From NCBI RefSeq assembly GCF_046244365.1, contig NZ_CP176395.1:5022001-5086000 (forward strand): DNA of 64,000 nt, read 5' to 3'. Of the stretch, positions 1-9,370 are shown piece by piece. The stretch is from Paenibacillus_V sp046244365 (GTDB taxonomy: Bacteria; Bacillota; Bacilli; Paenibacillales; NBRC-103111). The position numbers and the translations under genes are program-made. The notes beneath the pieces are model-generated. The model saw only the letters and a program-made list of their open reading frames with translations, made no database searches and was not told the origin of the DNA. Each line of letters starts with the position of its first letter. Within the stretch, counting starts at the first letter, position 1.

Positions 1-316
1 AGAGGAACCTAACGTATCCGTTTTCCTGAATCGTCCGAACTGTAATCGCGTCCAGCGTAAAACGCGGCGCCGTATGATAAACGGACATCGCATATTGCAA
101 GCCGAAGGCGACAAAGCCCCACCAGCCGGCAAAGTAAGCCGCAGCCGCCGTTTGCTCCTTCGCCTTGATGTGAACGGAATACCGGTCGAGAAAGCGCTGC
201 ATGGTTTCCTTATCCAGCAGTTGCAGTCCGCTGACGGAATCGATCGCCTCTTCCTGCGGCTCCCCTTTGCTTATGTAAAAATATTTCTTGTATGCTTCAA
301 AATCAATGTTCGACAC
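1..316 (-). CDS. Partial FhuF/IucA-like siderophore-iron reductase (C-terminus outside window)
   Basis: About 105 N-terminal residues are visible and the frame runs off the window edge. The start is a GTG at 314-316 behind a GGGGGG stretch; no better start is in frame. The segment with AAAAYFAGWWGFVAFGLQYA followed by SVYHTAPRFTLDAITV resembles the N-terminal core of FhuF-type ferric reductases and IucA/IucC C-terminal domains, where a hydrophobic helix precedes a 'MSVYN..LDLSL' strand (recalled, not searched). The family releases iron from ferric siderophores in the cytoplasm, often through a C-terminal Cys-rich 2Fe-2S site, which is not in view. The Fur box over its promoter supports an iron role. 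A more distant hypothetical protein remains possible. Confidence 0.5.
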   Translation of the reverse strand, partial: MSNIDFEAYKKYFYISKGEPQEEAIDSVSGLQLLDKETMQRFLDRYSVHIKAKEQTAAAAYFAGWWGFVAFGLQYAMSVYHTAPRFTLDAITVRTIQENGYVRFL

Positions 317-341
317 CGGAAGCCCCCCTCGCTCACGATAC

Positions 342-372
342 TGATAATCATTTTCATTCTAGGCGATGGCAA
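342..372 (-). promoter_or_regulatory. Fur box overlapping a sigma-A promoter
   Basis: On the plus strand 342-356 reads TGATAATCATTTTCA, which fits the 7-1-7 Fur repeat (TGATAAT-N-ATTATCA) with one mismatch. On the minus strand a -35 TTGCCA (367-372) and a -10 GATTAT (344-349) are separated by 17 bases, so the box covers the -10. This would give iron-dependent repression of the gene starting at 316. Confidence 0.7.
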
Positions 373-475
373 GACGGAATGCAATGGGGAAGCCGCCATT
401 CCGCAATCGGCGAGCGATTCGACAGCAAACCGGGGCAGCTTCTGCTCGCCTGCGCCGAATAATAAAGTCTCCCTG

Positions 476-2773
476 CTAGACAATCGACACGCGATTCTGA
501 AAAAAATTGTCGTTTACGATATACGTCCATGTAGCCGAAGGCTTACGGATGCCGCTCAGCTGGAAGTCGAATTGGCCGCCGCGCCATGCGATCGTCCGAA
601 ACGTGCGAACGACCTCCTCGCCGACGCGCTGGTCGAACGTCTCGAACGCTTCGATGATTTGTCTATGAAATTCATCGAGCGGATTTTTTCTGCCGATGCT
701 CACCAAATGAATCCCTTCGCGGAGATATGAAGCATAATCGAGAAAATCCGCCCAGCAATGATCGATATGAAAGAGCGTTATTTCCTTCTCCGCCTTTCTC
801 AGCGTCTCTTCGTCCGTGAGCTCCAGCCAGTAATCAAAACGATCCGGATCCTGTTCGGCCAGTATGCCGTTCTCTACGTCATCCAACAAAATGCCGAGCC
901 GCTTTTCGTGGACCATGCGCCGCTGATCTTCCAGAATATCCGAATATTTGTTGAGCGTACGCCGGATTTCGATGTTTTGGCCTTGCACGATTCGCTGGAC
1001 ATGCTCGACCCGTTGTAGGATGACCGGCGAATAGAGCGCCTCCTCCTGACGCAAGGAACGGAATTCCTGAGGGATCGCCTGTTCGATGCCGAAGCGATGA
1101 ATCAAGTCGTCCTCCAAACTGACATAATACCGGGAAGCTCCCGGATCGCCCTGACGGCCGGCCCGTCCCCGGAGCTGATTATCGATCCGTATGCTTTCGT
1201 GAAGATTCGTTCCGATAACATAAAGCCCGCCGAGTGCCGCCACCTGCGCGTATTGTTCCGGACAATCGCCTCCCAAACGAATATCTACGCCTCTGCCCGC
1301 CATATTCGTCGAAACGGTAACCGCCCCGAGTTTCCCGGCATTGGCGATGACTTCCGCTTCCCGATCGTCGTTCTTCGCGTTCAGTACGCTGCACGGGACG
1401 CCGGCAGCCTCCAGTCTGGCAGCCAGAAGATCGGATTCCTCTACGCTTGCCGTCCCGATCAGAATCGGGCGTTCCGTCTTGTGGACGGCAGCGATTTCCT
1501 CGATAAGCGCGTTCATTTTGGCGGCTTTGTGGGTAAAAACGAGATGCGGATGATCGATCCTCCTGCAGTCGCGATTCGGCGGGATTGCGACGACATCCAG
1601 GCCGTACGTATCCTTGAATTCGTCGGCCGAGGAGACGGCAGTGGCCGTCATGCCGGCTATTTTCGGATACAAGCTCAAATAATGCTGCAGCGGAATCATG
1701 CCCAAAATCATGCCTTTTGCCTGATGCTCGAGTCCTTCCTTCGCCTCGACCGCCGCCTGTAATCCGTCCGGCCAATGTCTTCGCTCCGCGACCCGCCCGG
1801 TGAATTCGTCGATCAGCTCCACCTTGCCGTCGCGGATTAAGTAATCGACGTCCCGCTTCAGCAGCGCTTCGGCATGAAGCGCATAATGAACGGCCGACAA
1901 TAGCGATGCGTTTTCCGCCTCGTATAAATTGCCGCAGCCCAGCATCGACTCGACCTTTTCCGCACCCCGTTCCGTCAAATACATGTTTCGCTTATACTCA
2001 TCGGCGTCATAATCGGGGCCGGAAGAAAGCCGATTGACGATGCCGGCCATACGGGCGGCTTCCCCGCTCGTACCTGGCCTTTCGCACGCGATGACGAGCG
2101 GAACTCGCGCTTCGTCGATCAGGATGGAATCCGCTTCATCGACAAGCGCGACATGAAACGGGCGGTGAACGAACGAGCTCACGTCATCGCAAAGGGAATC
2201 GCGCAAATAATCGAAGCACGCTTCTTTAGCCGTTACGTAGGTAACATCCTTGGCATACGCCTCTCGCCGCTCCTCCGGTTCCATTCCTTCCCTTACGAAG
2301 CCTGCGCTCAATCCCAAAAACGTATAAACCGGCCCCATCCATTCCGCATCGCGCGCGGCCAAGTAGTCGTTGAAAGTGAAAACATGTACGCCTTTGCCTG
2401 CCAGCGCATGAAGATAGGCAGGCATGACGGCGGCAAGCGTTTTCCCTTCGCCCGTACGCATTTCGACCAGTTTGCCTTCGAATAGCGCGATGCCGGCAAG
2501 CATTTGCACGTCAAATGGCTGTATGCCCAGTACGCGCGAACAAGCTTCGTTCACAAGCGCAAATGCTTCGGGCAGCAGACCCTGCAAGGCTGATCCTCCC
2601 TTTGCTTCCTCGCGCAGCTCGCTCGACCGGTTTCGCAGCTGCTCGTCCGTCCAATCTTCATGCCGAAATCCCTTAATGGCATTAACTACCTCCCGATAGC
2701 CCTTCAGCTTATACGAATTGATGCCGTCGCCGATCTTGCGCGCGACTTTGCTTCTGATCGCTTGAAGAATCAC
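476..2773 (-). CDS. secA2: Accessory preprotein translocase ATPase SecA (SecA2-like)
   Basis: 765 residues from a GTG start at 2771-2773 with AAGGGGG eight or nine bases upstream. A longer reading from 2845 would overlap the neighbouring gene and is not preferred. SecA hallmarks are visible: Walker A MRTGEGKT near residue 105, DEAD-box VDEAD near 211, the preprotein cross-linking region, AGMTATA, TNMAGRGVDI and the terminal helicase motif QLRGRAGRQGDPG. The protein stops without the Cys-rich SEC-C zinc tail that binds SecB, and is shorter than housekeeping SecA (about 835-840 residues). That points to an accessory SecA driving export of a limited set of proteins through SecYEG. No accessory SecY or obvious S-layer substrate lies nearby. 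The symbol is by analogy. Confidence 0.85.
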   Translation of the reverse strand: MILQAIRSKVARKIGDGINSYKLKGYREVVNAIKGFRHEDWTDEQLRNRSSELREEAKGGSALQGLLPEAFALVNEACSRVLGIQPFDVQMLAGIALFEGKLVEMRTGEGKTLAAVMPAYLHALAGKGVHVFTFNDYLAARDAEWMGPVYTFLGLSAGFVREGMEPEERREAYAKDVTYVTAKEACFDYLRDSLCDDVSSFVHRPFHVALVDEADSILIDEARVPLVIACERPGTSGEAARMAGIVNRLSSGPDYDADEYKRNMYLTERGAEKVESMLGCGNLYEAENASLLSAVHYALHAEALLKRDVDYLIRDGKVELIDEFTGRVAERRHWPDGLQAAVEAKEGLEHQAKGMILGMIPLQHYLSLYPKIAGMTATAVSSADEFKDTYGLDVVAIPPNRDCRRIDHPHLVFTHKAAKMNALIEEIAAVHKTERPILIGTASVEESDLLAARLEAAGVPCSVLNAKNDDREAEVIANAGKLGAVTVSTNMAGRGVDIRLGGDCPEQYAQVAALGGLYVIGTNLHESIRIDNQLRGRAGRQGDPGASRYYVSLEDDLIHRFGIEQAIPQEFRSLRQEEALYSPVILQRVEHVQRIVQGQNIEIRRTLNKYSDILEDQRRMVHEKRLGILLDDVENGILAEQDPDRFDYWLELTDEETLRKAEKEITLFHIDHCWADFLDYASYLREGIHLVSIGRKNPLDEFHRQIIEAFETFDQRVGEEVVRTFRTIAWRGGQFDFQLSGIRKPSATWTYIVNDNFFQNRVSIV

Positions 2774-2802
2774 TCCCGAACCCCCTTCGCACCGGATACT
2801 CC

Positions 2803-3345
2803 TTATTCCTTCGCCAGGCCCGCCAGTTTGTTTACCGTCTCCCAATTGCGCGTAGTCGCCGTTACCCCCAACTTTTTCTCTACGAAATTATTGGAAAAGA
2901 GAGATTTCCCATAGCTTTCCCGGCACAGTAAATACAGCTCCCTGCCCTGCACCCGGTAATCGTCAACCTCGCTCTGAAACGCCAGCAGCTTCAGGGTCGC
3001 TGCCGCCGAAGGTTCCGTAGAAAGAAACGATACGTAAAGCTTCCCTTTTTCCTTCAAATCTTCCGTCTCGAACGGACAACCGCTTATGACGGCATCCAGT
3101 TCGCCGGCCGTTCGGACCGCGACGGGAACATCGAATCCGTATACTTCCTTGATCTTCTTTTGGATTAGCCCGCTCAAAGCATCGGTGTCCCGTTCGCCCG
3201 ATTCGAATAGGAGATTGCCGCTTTGGATGTACGTGCGGACCCTTTCAAAAGACAAAGATTCGATCACCGTCTTCAAATGCGCCATTTTGATTAGCTTCTG
3301 GCCGCTGACGTTAATGCCGCGCAGCAAAGCGATATAAGTGGTCAT
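2803..3345 (-). CDS. DUF1697 domain-containing protein
   Basis: 180 residues. The ATG at 3343-3345 follows a GGGGAC purine stretch; an upstream in-frame ATG would add 29 unlikely residues. The N-terminus TTYIALLRGINVSGQKLIKM and the internal YIQSGNLLFES are the signature of DUF1697, a small cytoplasmic alpha/beta family of unknown function. It ends 30 bases before the secA-like start on the same strand and may be cotranscribed with it, but no functional link is evident. Confidence 0.85.
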   Translation of the reverse strand: MTTYIALLRGINVSGQKLIKMAHLKTVIESLSFERVRTYIQSGNLLFESGERDTDALSGLIQKKIKEVYGFDVPVAVRTAGELDAVISGCPFETEDLKEKGKLYVSFLSTEPSAAATLKLLAFQSEVDDYRVQGRELYLLCRESYGKSLFSNNFVEKKLGVTATTRNWETVNKLAGLAKE

Positions 3346-3477
3346 GTCCCCGCCTGCTTTCCCTTGGAATCTCGTATTGAAAACAAGTATACCATATGTT
3401 GGGAGCGGCTCGCGCGCCGACGGATACTGCATCTACTGATATTGATTCATACAAAATACGGCGAAAAAAGTCCATTC

Positions 3478-3518
3478 TAAAAAAGCCGCTCTTCCGGCAG
3501 GATACCGAAGGAACGGCA
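3478..3518 (-). terminator. Probable intrinsic terminator of the catabolic operon
   Basis: On the minus strand an imperfect hairpin with arms near 3485-3497 and 3505-3517 (GCCG...CGGC closing pairs) is followed by TTTTTTAG. It lies about 100 bases after the stop of the E1-alpha gene, the last gene of the operon. Confidence 0.55.
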
Positions 3519-3612
3519 AACCAAAGCTCTTTTTGCAGGCATCAAAAGGGACGCAGTGTCTCTTGCCTCTGCGAAGATTCCATCCCCGCGAAACGGAATA
3601 CCGTTCTTTCGT

Positions 3613-4614
3613 CTAATCCTCCGCATACACGTGAAGCATCGTATCCTCCCCTGTCGGATAAGGCGCACGATCCGCATATTCGGTCGCTTCGTTCACTTCC
3701 TGGAGCACCCTTTCATTCAAAGCTTGATCTTCCTCCTCAGTTAGTACGCCGCAATCGAGCAAATAGCGCCGGTACTGGAGAATACCGTCTTTTTGCTTGT
3801 AGTAATCCACTTCGGCCTTCGTCCGGTAAAGCATGTCGTCGTCCGCCGTGGAATGCGGCGATAGCCGGTACAGCATCGCTTCGATCAAGGTCGGTCCCTC
3901 TCCGCGCAGCGCTCGTTCTCTTGCTTCCTTAACCGCGCGGTACACCTCCAACCCGTCGTTGCCGTCCACGCGCACGCCGGGAAAGCCATAGCCGGACGCC
4001 CGGCCCGCTACGCTGCCGGCTACCTGTTTGTGGGCGGGAATCGAGATGGCATATTGATTGTTTTCGCACATGAAAATGACCGGGAGCTTGTGAATGGCGG
4101 CGAAATTGAAGCTTTCGTGGACGTCGCCCTGGTTGCTGGCCCCCTCGCCGAAGGTAACGAACGCGACGCGGTTTTCCCCCTTCCGTTTCATCGAAAGGGC
4201 AACCCCCGCCGCATGCGCGACCTGTGTGGAAACCGGGCTCGAACCCGTCACGACGTTCAGCCGTTTGCAGCCGAAATGTCCGGGCATTTGCCGTCCGCCG
4301 CTGTTCGGATCCTCCGCCTTGGCAAATACGGAAAGCATCAGTTCCCTCGTCGTCATGCCGACCGCCAGGACGAATGCGTAATCGCGATAATAAGGCAGGA
4401 ACCAGTCATGCCGCTTGCGCAAGGCAAGAGCAGCCGCAACCTGAGCCGTCTCTTGTCCGATCCCGGACACATGGAATGCGATTTTGCCGGCACGCTGCAG
4501 CACGAGAGTACGTTCGTCGAATTTCCGCGCAAGCAGCATGCAAGCGTACATCTCGAGCGCCTGCTCATCCGTCAACCCATACTGGCGGTGCCTCTTATAG
4601 AGATGAGACGACAT
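3613..4614 (-). CDS. Thiamine-diphosphate 2-oxoacid dehydrogenase E1 alpha subunit (BkdAA-like), orphan
   Basis: 333 residues, normal for a branched-chain 2-oxoacid dehydrogenase E1 alpha. Visible motifs: YYRDYAFVLAVGM, SGGRQMPGHFG, and the ThDP/Mg site FGEGASNQGDVHE...CENNQYAIS, followed by the phosphorylation-loop-like YRLSPHSTADDD. E1 alpha normally forms an alpha2-beta2 tetramer that decarboxylates branched 2-oxoacids and passes acyl groups to lipoyl-E2. Here no E1 beta, E2 or E3 follows; the operon ends after this gene. It lies 12 bases after the icmF stop and is surely cotranscribed. It may use an E1 beta encoded elsewhere or have another role. Acetoin or pyruvate dehydrogenase E1 alpha is less likely by motif. 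Confidence 0.85.
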   Translation of the reverse strand: MSSHLYKRHRQYGLTDEQALEMYACMLLARKFDERTLVLQRAGKIAFHVSGIGQETAQVAAALALRKRHDWFLPYYRDYAFVLAVGMTTRELMLSVFAKAEDPNSGGRQMPGHFGCKRLNVVTGSSPVSTQVAHAAGVALSMKRKGENRVAFVTFGEGASNQGDVHESFNFAAIHKLPVIFMCENNQYAISIPAHKQVAGSVAGRASGYGFPGVRVDGNDGLEVYRAVKEARERALRGEGPTLIEAMLYRLSPHSTADDDMLYRTKAEVDYYKQKDGILQYRRYLLDCGVLTEEEDQALNERVLQEVNEATEYADRAPYPTGEDTMLHVYAED

Positions 4615-4626
4615 GGCGCTCCCCCC

Positions 4627-7600
4627 TTACATATTTCTGCGATATTGGCCGCCAACCTCATAGAGAGCATGCGTAATTTGGCCGAGGCTTGCCGTCTTTA
4701 CCGTCTCCAGCAGTTCCTCGAATACGTTGCCGCCATCCAGGGCAACCTGCTGCAGCTTGGCTAACGCCGCTTTCGCTTCTCCTTTATTTCGTTCCTGGAA
4801 AGCCTTCAGATTGGCGATCTGTCCCTCTTTTTCTTCCCGCGAGGCGCGGGCTAACGGAATGGTCACTTCCCTCTCGGCGTTCGCATCCGCCCTTTGAAAC
4901 GTATTGACGCCGACGATCGGCAGCTCCCCGTTATGCTTTTTCGTTTCGTACAGCAGCGATTCGTCTTGGATTTTCCCGCGTTGATACTGGGTTTCCATCG
5001 CACCGAGAACGCCGCCCCTATCGCCGATGCGTTCCAGCTCGCGAAGCACGGCCTCTTCCACGAGCGCGGTCAACTCTTCTACGATAAACGAGCCCTGCAG
5101 CATATTCTCGTTCTTGACGAGCCCGAGTTCTTTGCCGATAATGAGCTGAATCGCCACCGCCCTGCGAACCGATTCCTCCGTCGGGGTCGTAATCGCCTCA
5201 TCGTACGAATTCGTATGCAGTGAATTGCAGTTGTCCCAAATCGCCATAAGCGCTTGCAGCGTCGTGCGGATGTCGTTAAAATCGATTTCCTGCGCATGCA
5301 ACGACCTGCCGGACGTTTGAATATGATATTTGAGCTTTTGGCTGCGCTCGTTGGCCTTGTATTTCTCTTTCATCGCCACCGCCCATATGCGTCTTGCCAC
5401 CCTGCCGATGACCGTGTACTCCGGGTCGAGCCCGTTGCTGAAGAAGAACGACAAGTTCGGCGCGAAATCGTCGATGCGCATCCCCCTGGACATAAAATAT
5501 TCCACGTACGTAAACCCGTTGGCCAGCGTAAAGGCGAGCTGGGAAATCGGATTGGCGCCCGCTTCGGCTATGTGGTAGCCGGAAATCGAAATGGAATAAT
5601 AATGCCGGATTTGATGATCGATAAAATATTGCTGCACGTCGCCCATCATCCGCAGAGCGAACTCCGTCGAGAAAATGCAAGTATTCTGCCCCTGATCCTC
5701 CTTCAAAATATCCGCTTGCACCGTCCCCCGCACCATCCTCAGCGTCTCCGCACGGAGGCCGGCGGCTTCCTCCGTCCCAGGCTCCCGGCCGGTTTCCTGC
5801 CGAAAACGCTCCGTCCGGTACGCCACCGCCGTATTCATATACATGGCCAGAAGCACGGGGGCAGGGCCGTTTATCGTCATGGATACGGACGTCAGCGGGT
5901 GGCATAGATCGAAGCCTGCAAAAAGCTTTCGCATATCGTCCAGCGTACAAACGCTGACGCCGCTTTCGCCGATTTTGCCGAAGACGTCCGGCTGCTCGCC
6001 GGGATCTTCGCCATACAGCGTAACGGAATCGAAAGCCGTGCTCAACCGCTTGGCTTGATCGTTCTGAGACAAGTAGTGAAACCGCCGGTTCGTCCTTTCC
6101 GGCGTGCCTTCGCCCGCGAATTGGCGCTTCGGATCCTCGGCCGTCCGCTTGAACGGAAACACGCCGGCCGTATAAGGGAACCGTCCCGGTACGTTCTCCA
6201 GACTGAGCCACTCCACCAGGTCGCCCCAATCATGGAACTTGGGGAGACTTACTTTCGGCACCTGCAGACCGGACAGGCTTTCAACCGTTAGCGGAACGGG
6301 TTCGTCTTCTTGACGGCCGCCCGGCAAACATTTTTCTTTGTAGCTTCGCTTCAGCTCCAGCCATTCCGCCAGCATGCGGCGCGTATCCGCACTCATCTGC
6401 GACTCGTATTTGCCCTTAAGCTCCTCCAGCGCTTGCACGCCTTCCGCCAAGGGAGCATCCTCGTTTTCGAGCGCCTCGAACGCGCCTTGGATTCGGTAGC
6501 AGACCCGGGCGTTATCGGCTTCGCGTTCGACCATAGAACGGTAACCGCGCACCGTGTTTACGATTTCGTTCAGATAGCGGGTACGGTCGTTCGGAATGAT
6601 CGATCGCTGCCTTGGAACCGGCGCTAAACCGGCATGGTTCGCAGGCGAAGCCCGGATAAACGAGCATTTTCGGTTCAACGTTTCCAGCAGAGCTGTAAAC
6701 AAGGCATTGACGCCTTCATCATGAAACCGGCTGGCGATCGTACCGTAAACGGGCATCGATTCGTAACGTTCGGCAAACAGCCCGCGGCTGCGCTGCATTT
6801 GCTTCTTGACGTCGCGCAGCGCGTCCTCGGATCCTTTGCGCTCGAATTTATTGACGGCGATCAGATCGGCTTCGTCGATCATTTCGATTTTCTCGAGCTG
6901 GGAGGACGCGCCGAACTCGCTAGTCATGACGTAGAGAGAAACATCCGCAATGGCCGCTATGGTCCGGTCCCCCTGTCCGATCCCGCTCGTTTCCACGATG
7001 ACAAGATCGTAGCCTGCCGCCTTCAAGACGGCAATCGCTTCGCGGATCGCATCCGGCAGTTCTTTCCCCGAGCTGCGAGTCGCCATGCTCCGCATATACA
7101 CGCCGCTCGTATGAACGGCGTTCATGCGGATACGGTCGCCCAGAAGCGCGCCGCCCGTTCGCTGCTTGGTCGGATCCGCCGACAAAACGGCCACTTCGAT
7201 GGCCGGATCGTGACGCAGCAGCCGGCGGACGAGCTCGTCGGTAACCGAGCTTTTGCCTGCGCCGCCCGTCCCGGTTACACCGACGACGGGAACCTTCGGC
7301 TGCCGCTGCCTGATGGTCTCGAACGCCTCCTTTATGTTATCGGGAACGGAGTCCTCTCCCGCCATGACGTTCTCGGCGATCGTAATCCACCGGGCGACGC
7401 TTCGCTGCTCGCGCCGGAGCAAAGCATCGATATCCGGCAAATCGCCGGCTGCCGGATCGAAGTCGCATTGCTCCAGCATGACGTCGATCATTCCCTGCAA
7501 ACCGAGCTTTCTTCCGTCTTCCGGCGAGAAAATGCGGGATACCCCATAATCGTGCAAAGCCCTGATTTCAGAGGGAAGAATAACACCGCCTCCCCCTCCG

Positions 7601-7878
7601 TATACGCGGATCCGATCCGCGCCATTTTGCTTCAGCAGATCGATCATGTACTTGAAATATTCCATATGCCCGCCTTGATAAGAGGAAACGGCGATTCCTT
7701 GCACGTCTTCCTGAATGGCGGCCCGCACGACTTCATGAACGGACCGGTTATGTCCGAGATGGACGACCTCCGCTCCGCCGGCCTGCAAAATTCTCCGCAT
7801 GATGTTGATCGAGGCATCGTGACCGTCGAATAATGCGGAAGCGGTGACGAATCTGACCTTATGCTTCGTTCGCCTCAT
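4627..7878 (-). CDS. icmF: Fused isobutyryl-CoA mutase IcmF (B12 domain, G-protein chaperone, mutase)
   Basis: 1083 residues from the ATG at 7876-7878, with AAGGAGG eight bases upstream; the much longer open frame ahead is a GC-rich artefact. Order: N-terminal adenosylcobalamin-binding domain with FDGHDASINI near residues 17-26; a MeaI-type GTPase with Walker A VTGTGGAGKSS near 201-211; then the acyl-CoA mutase barrel (for example ISGYHIAEAGANP and NSLHTNSYDEA). IcmF interconverts isobutyryl-CoA and n-butyryl-CoA, and in some species isovaleryl-CoA and pivalyl-CoA, using the fused GTPase to load and protect B12. Length matches the family (about 1080-1095). Neighbours supply beta-oxidation and methylcitrate enzymes, so the operon can feed valine-derived acyl-CoA into central metabolism. 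Confidence 0.95.
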   Translation of the reverse strand: MRRTKHKVRFVTASALFDGHDASINIMRRILQAGGAEVVHLGHNRSVHEVVRAAIQEDVQGIAVSSYQGGHMEYFKYMIDLLKQNGADRIRVYGGGGGVILPSEIRALHDYGVSRIFSPEDGRKLGLQGMIDVMLEQCDFDPAAGDLPDIDALLRREQRSVARWITIAENVMAGEDSVPDNIKEAFETIRQRQPKVPVVGVTGTGGAGKSSVTDELVRRLLRHDPAIEVAVLSADPTKQRTGGALLGDRIRMNAVHTSGVYMRSMATRSSGKELPDAIREAIAVLKAAGYDLVIVETSGIGQGDRTIAAIADVSLYVMTSEFGASSQLEKIEMIDEADLIAVNKFERKGSEDALRDVKKQMQRSRGLFAERYESMPVYGTIASRFHDEGVNALFTALLETLNRKCSFIRASPANHAGLAPVPRQRSIIPNDRTRYLNEIVNTVRGYRSMVEREADNARVCYRIQGAFEALENEDAPLAEGVQALEELKGKYESQMSADTRRMLAEWLELKRSYKEKCLPGGRQEDEPVPLTVESLSGLQVPKVSLPKFHDWGDLVEWLSLENVPGRFPYTAGVFPFKRTAEDPKRQFAGEGTPERTNRRFHYLSQNDQAKRLSTAFDSVTLYGEDPGEQPDVFGKIGESGVSVCTLDDMRKLFAGFDLCHPLTSVSMTINGPAPVLLAMYMNTAVAYRTERFRQETGREPGTEEAAGLRAETLRMVRGTVQADILKEDQGQNTCIFSTEFALRMMGDVQQYFIDHQIRHYYSISISGYHIAEAGANPISQLAFTLANGFTYVEYFMSRGMRIDDFAPNLSFFFSNGLDPEYTVIGRVARRIWAVAMKEKYKANERSQKLKYHIQTSGRSLHAQEIDFNDIRTTLQALMAIWDNCNSLHTNSYDEAITTPTEESVRRAVAIQLIIGKELGLVKNENMLQGSFIVEELTALVEEAVLRELERIGDRGGVLGAMETQYQRGKIQDESLLYETKKHNGELPIVGVNTFQRADANAEREVTIPLARASREEKEGQIANLKAFQERNKGEAKAALAKLQQVALDGGNVFEELLETVKTASLGQITHALYEVGGQYRRNM

Positions 7879-7927
7879 GGCTAACCCTCCTTCGAGGCAG
7901 CTGCCGTCCGCGGTGCAAGCAGTAGCG

Positions 7928-9370
7928 TCAAATGACGAACATATCGACGAAGCGGTGCACGGGCGTCGACTCCAGCCGCTCCCTATCCCGGCATAGGCTC
8001 TCGATCGCATTCGCCTGCTTGAAGGGAAAGCGCGAAGCCACATTCGCCGTGAACTTCCGTTCCAGCTGCGGGATCCCTTCGCGCCTTCTTCTCCGATGGC
8101 CCAGCGGATACTCCACCTCGATCCGCCGCGTGGAGGTGCCGTCTTTGAAGAAGCACTGTACCGCATTAGCGATCGATCGTTTGTCTGGATCCAAATAATC
8201 GGCCGAATAGCGCGGCTCCTCGGCCACCTCCATCTTCGCGCGCAGCTCGTCGATTCTAGGATCGCCCGCCGCCTCGTCCTCGTAGTGATCCGCCGTTAAC
8301 GTCCCGAAGACAAGGGCTGCCGCCACCATATACTGCAAACAATGATCCCGGTCGGCAGGATTATGGAGCGGTCCCGCTTTATCGATAATCCGAATGGCGG
8401 ACTCGTGTGTGGTAATCGTAATTTTGCAAATATCATCCAGCTTGTCTTTTACGTCCGGATATAGTGCCAAAGCGCATTCGACCGCCGTTTGGGCATGAAA
8501 CTCCGCCGGAAACGACAGTTTGAAAAGCACGTTCTCCATCACATAGGAGTCCAGCGGACGCGCAAGTCGAAGCGGCTTTCCTTCGAACAGAACGTCGCTA
8601 AAGCCCCAGGTTTGCGCGGTCAGCGCCGACGGATAGCCGATCTCCCCCTTCAATGCGATCATGGCGAGCCTTACCGCCCGGCTCGTCGCGTCGCCCGCAG
8701 CCCACGACTTGCGGGGACCGGTATTCGGCAAATGCCGGTACGTCCGCAGCGGGTGCCCGTCGACCCATGCATGAGACAAAGCGCTCACGATCTCCTTCTT
8801 GGCGCCGCCCATCAGATGGGTGACGACAGCGGTTGAAGCGACCTTAACGAGGATGACATGATCGAGTCCGACGCGGTTGAAGCTGTTTGCCAGCGCAAGA
8901 ACGCCTTGAATTTCATGCGCTTTGATCATCGCGGTCAGCACGTCCCGCATCGTGAGGGCCGGCTCGCCTGCGGCCGTTCTGGAACGGCTGACATAATCCG
9001 CCGCCGCCAAAATACCGCCCAAATTATCGGACGGATGCCCCCACTCCGCAGCGAGCCACGTATCGTTATAATCGAGCCAGCGGATCATGCACCCGATGTT
9101 GAAGGCGGCGGTTACCGGGTCGAGGATATGCTGCGTACCGGGTACCCGTGCGCCGTTCGGCACCGTCGTCCCCGGAACGACCGGACCGAGCAGCTTGGCA
9201 CACTCGGGATAACGGAGCGCGAGCAAGCCGCAGCCCAGCGTATCCATCAAACATAGCCTCGCCGTCTCGTAGGCTTCCGGGCTGACGATCACATGATCGG
9301 CGACATAATCCGCGAGCTCCGTAAGCAGCGGATCGGGATCAGGTCTCAGGTTGCTGCCGCGCTCGGACAT
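7928..9370 (-). CDS. mmgE: MmgE/PrpD family 2-methylcitrate dehydratase
   Basis: 480 residues from the ATG at 9368-9370, which overlaps the citrate synthase stop by one base (translational coupling). The family is recognised from ARLCLMDTLGCGLLALRYPE, the RWLDYNDTW motif, EWGHPSDNLGGILA and SFPAEFHAQTAVECA. It dehydrates 2-methylcitrate to 2-methylaconitate in the cytosolic methylcitrate cycle. Both neighbours, methylcitrate synthase and methylisocitrate lyase, belong to the same cycle. About 50 bases separate it from icmF. Confidence 0.92.
   Translation of the reverse strand: MSERGSNLRPDPDPLLTELADYVADHVIVSPEAYETARLCLMDTLGCGLLALRYPECAKLLGPVVPGTTVPNGARVPGTQHILDPVTAAFNIGCMIRWLDYNDTWLAAEWGHPSDNLGGILAAADYVSRSRTAAGEPALTMRDVLTAMIKAHEIQGVLALANSFNRVGLDHVILVKVASTAVVTHLMGGAKKEIVSALSHAWVDGHPLRTYRHLPNTGPRKSWAAGDATSRAVRLAMIALKGEIGYPSALTAQTWGFSDVLFEGKPLRLARPLDSYVMENVLFKLSFPAEFHAQTAVECALALYPDVKDKLDDICKITITTHESAIRIIDKAGPLHNPADRDHCLQYMVAAALVFGTLTADHYEDEAAGDPRIDELRAKMEVAEEPRYSADYLDPDKRSIANAVQCFFKDGTSTRRIEVEYPLGHRRRRREGIPQLERKFTANVASRFPFKQANAIESLCRDRERLESTPVHRFVDMFVI

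Noticed and set aside
6634..7833. 399-codon plus-strand open frame
   Set aside because: Antisense to icmF, Arg/His/Gln-rich translation with no recognisable motif; a codon-bias shadow. The same applies to the 9484-10602, 42823-43785 and 46638-47564 frames.
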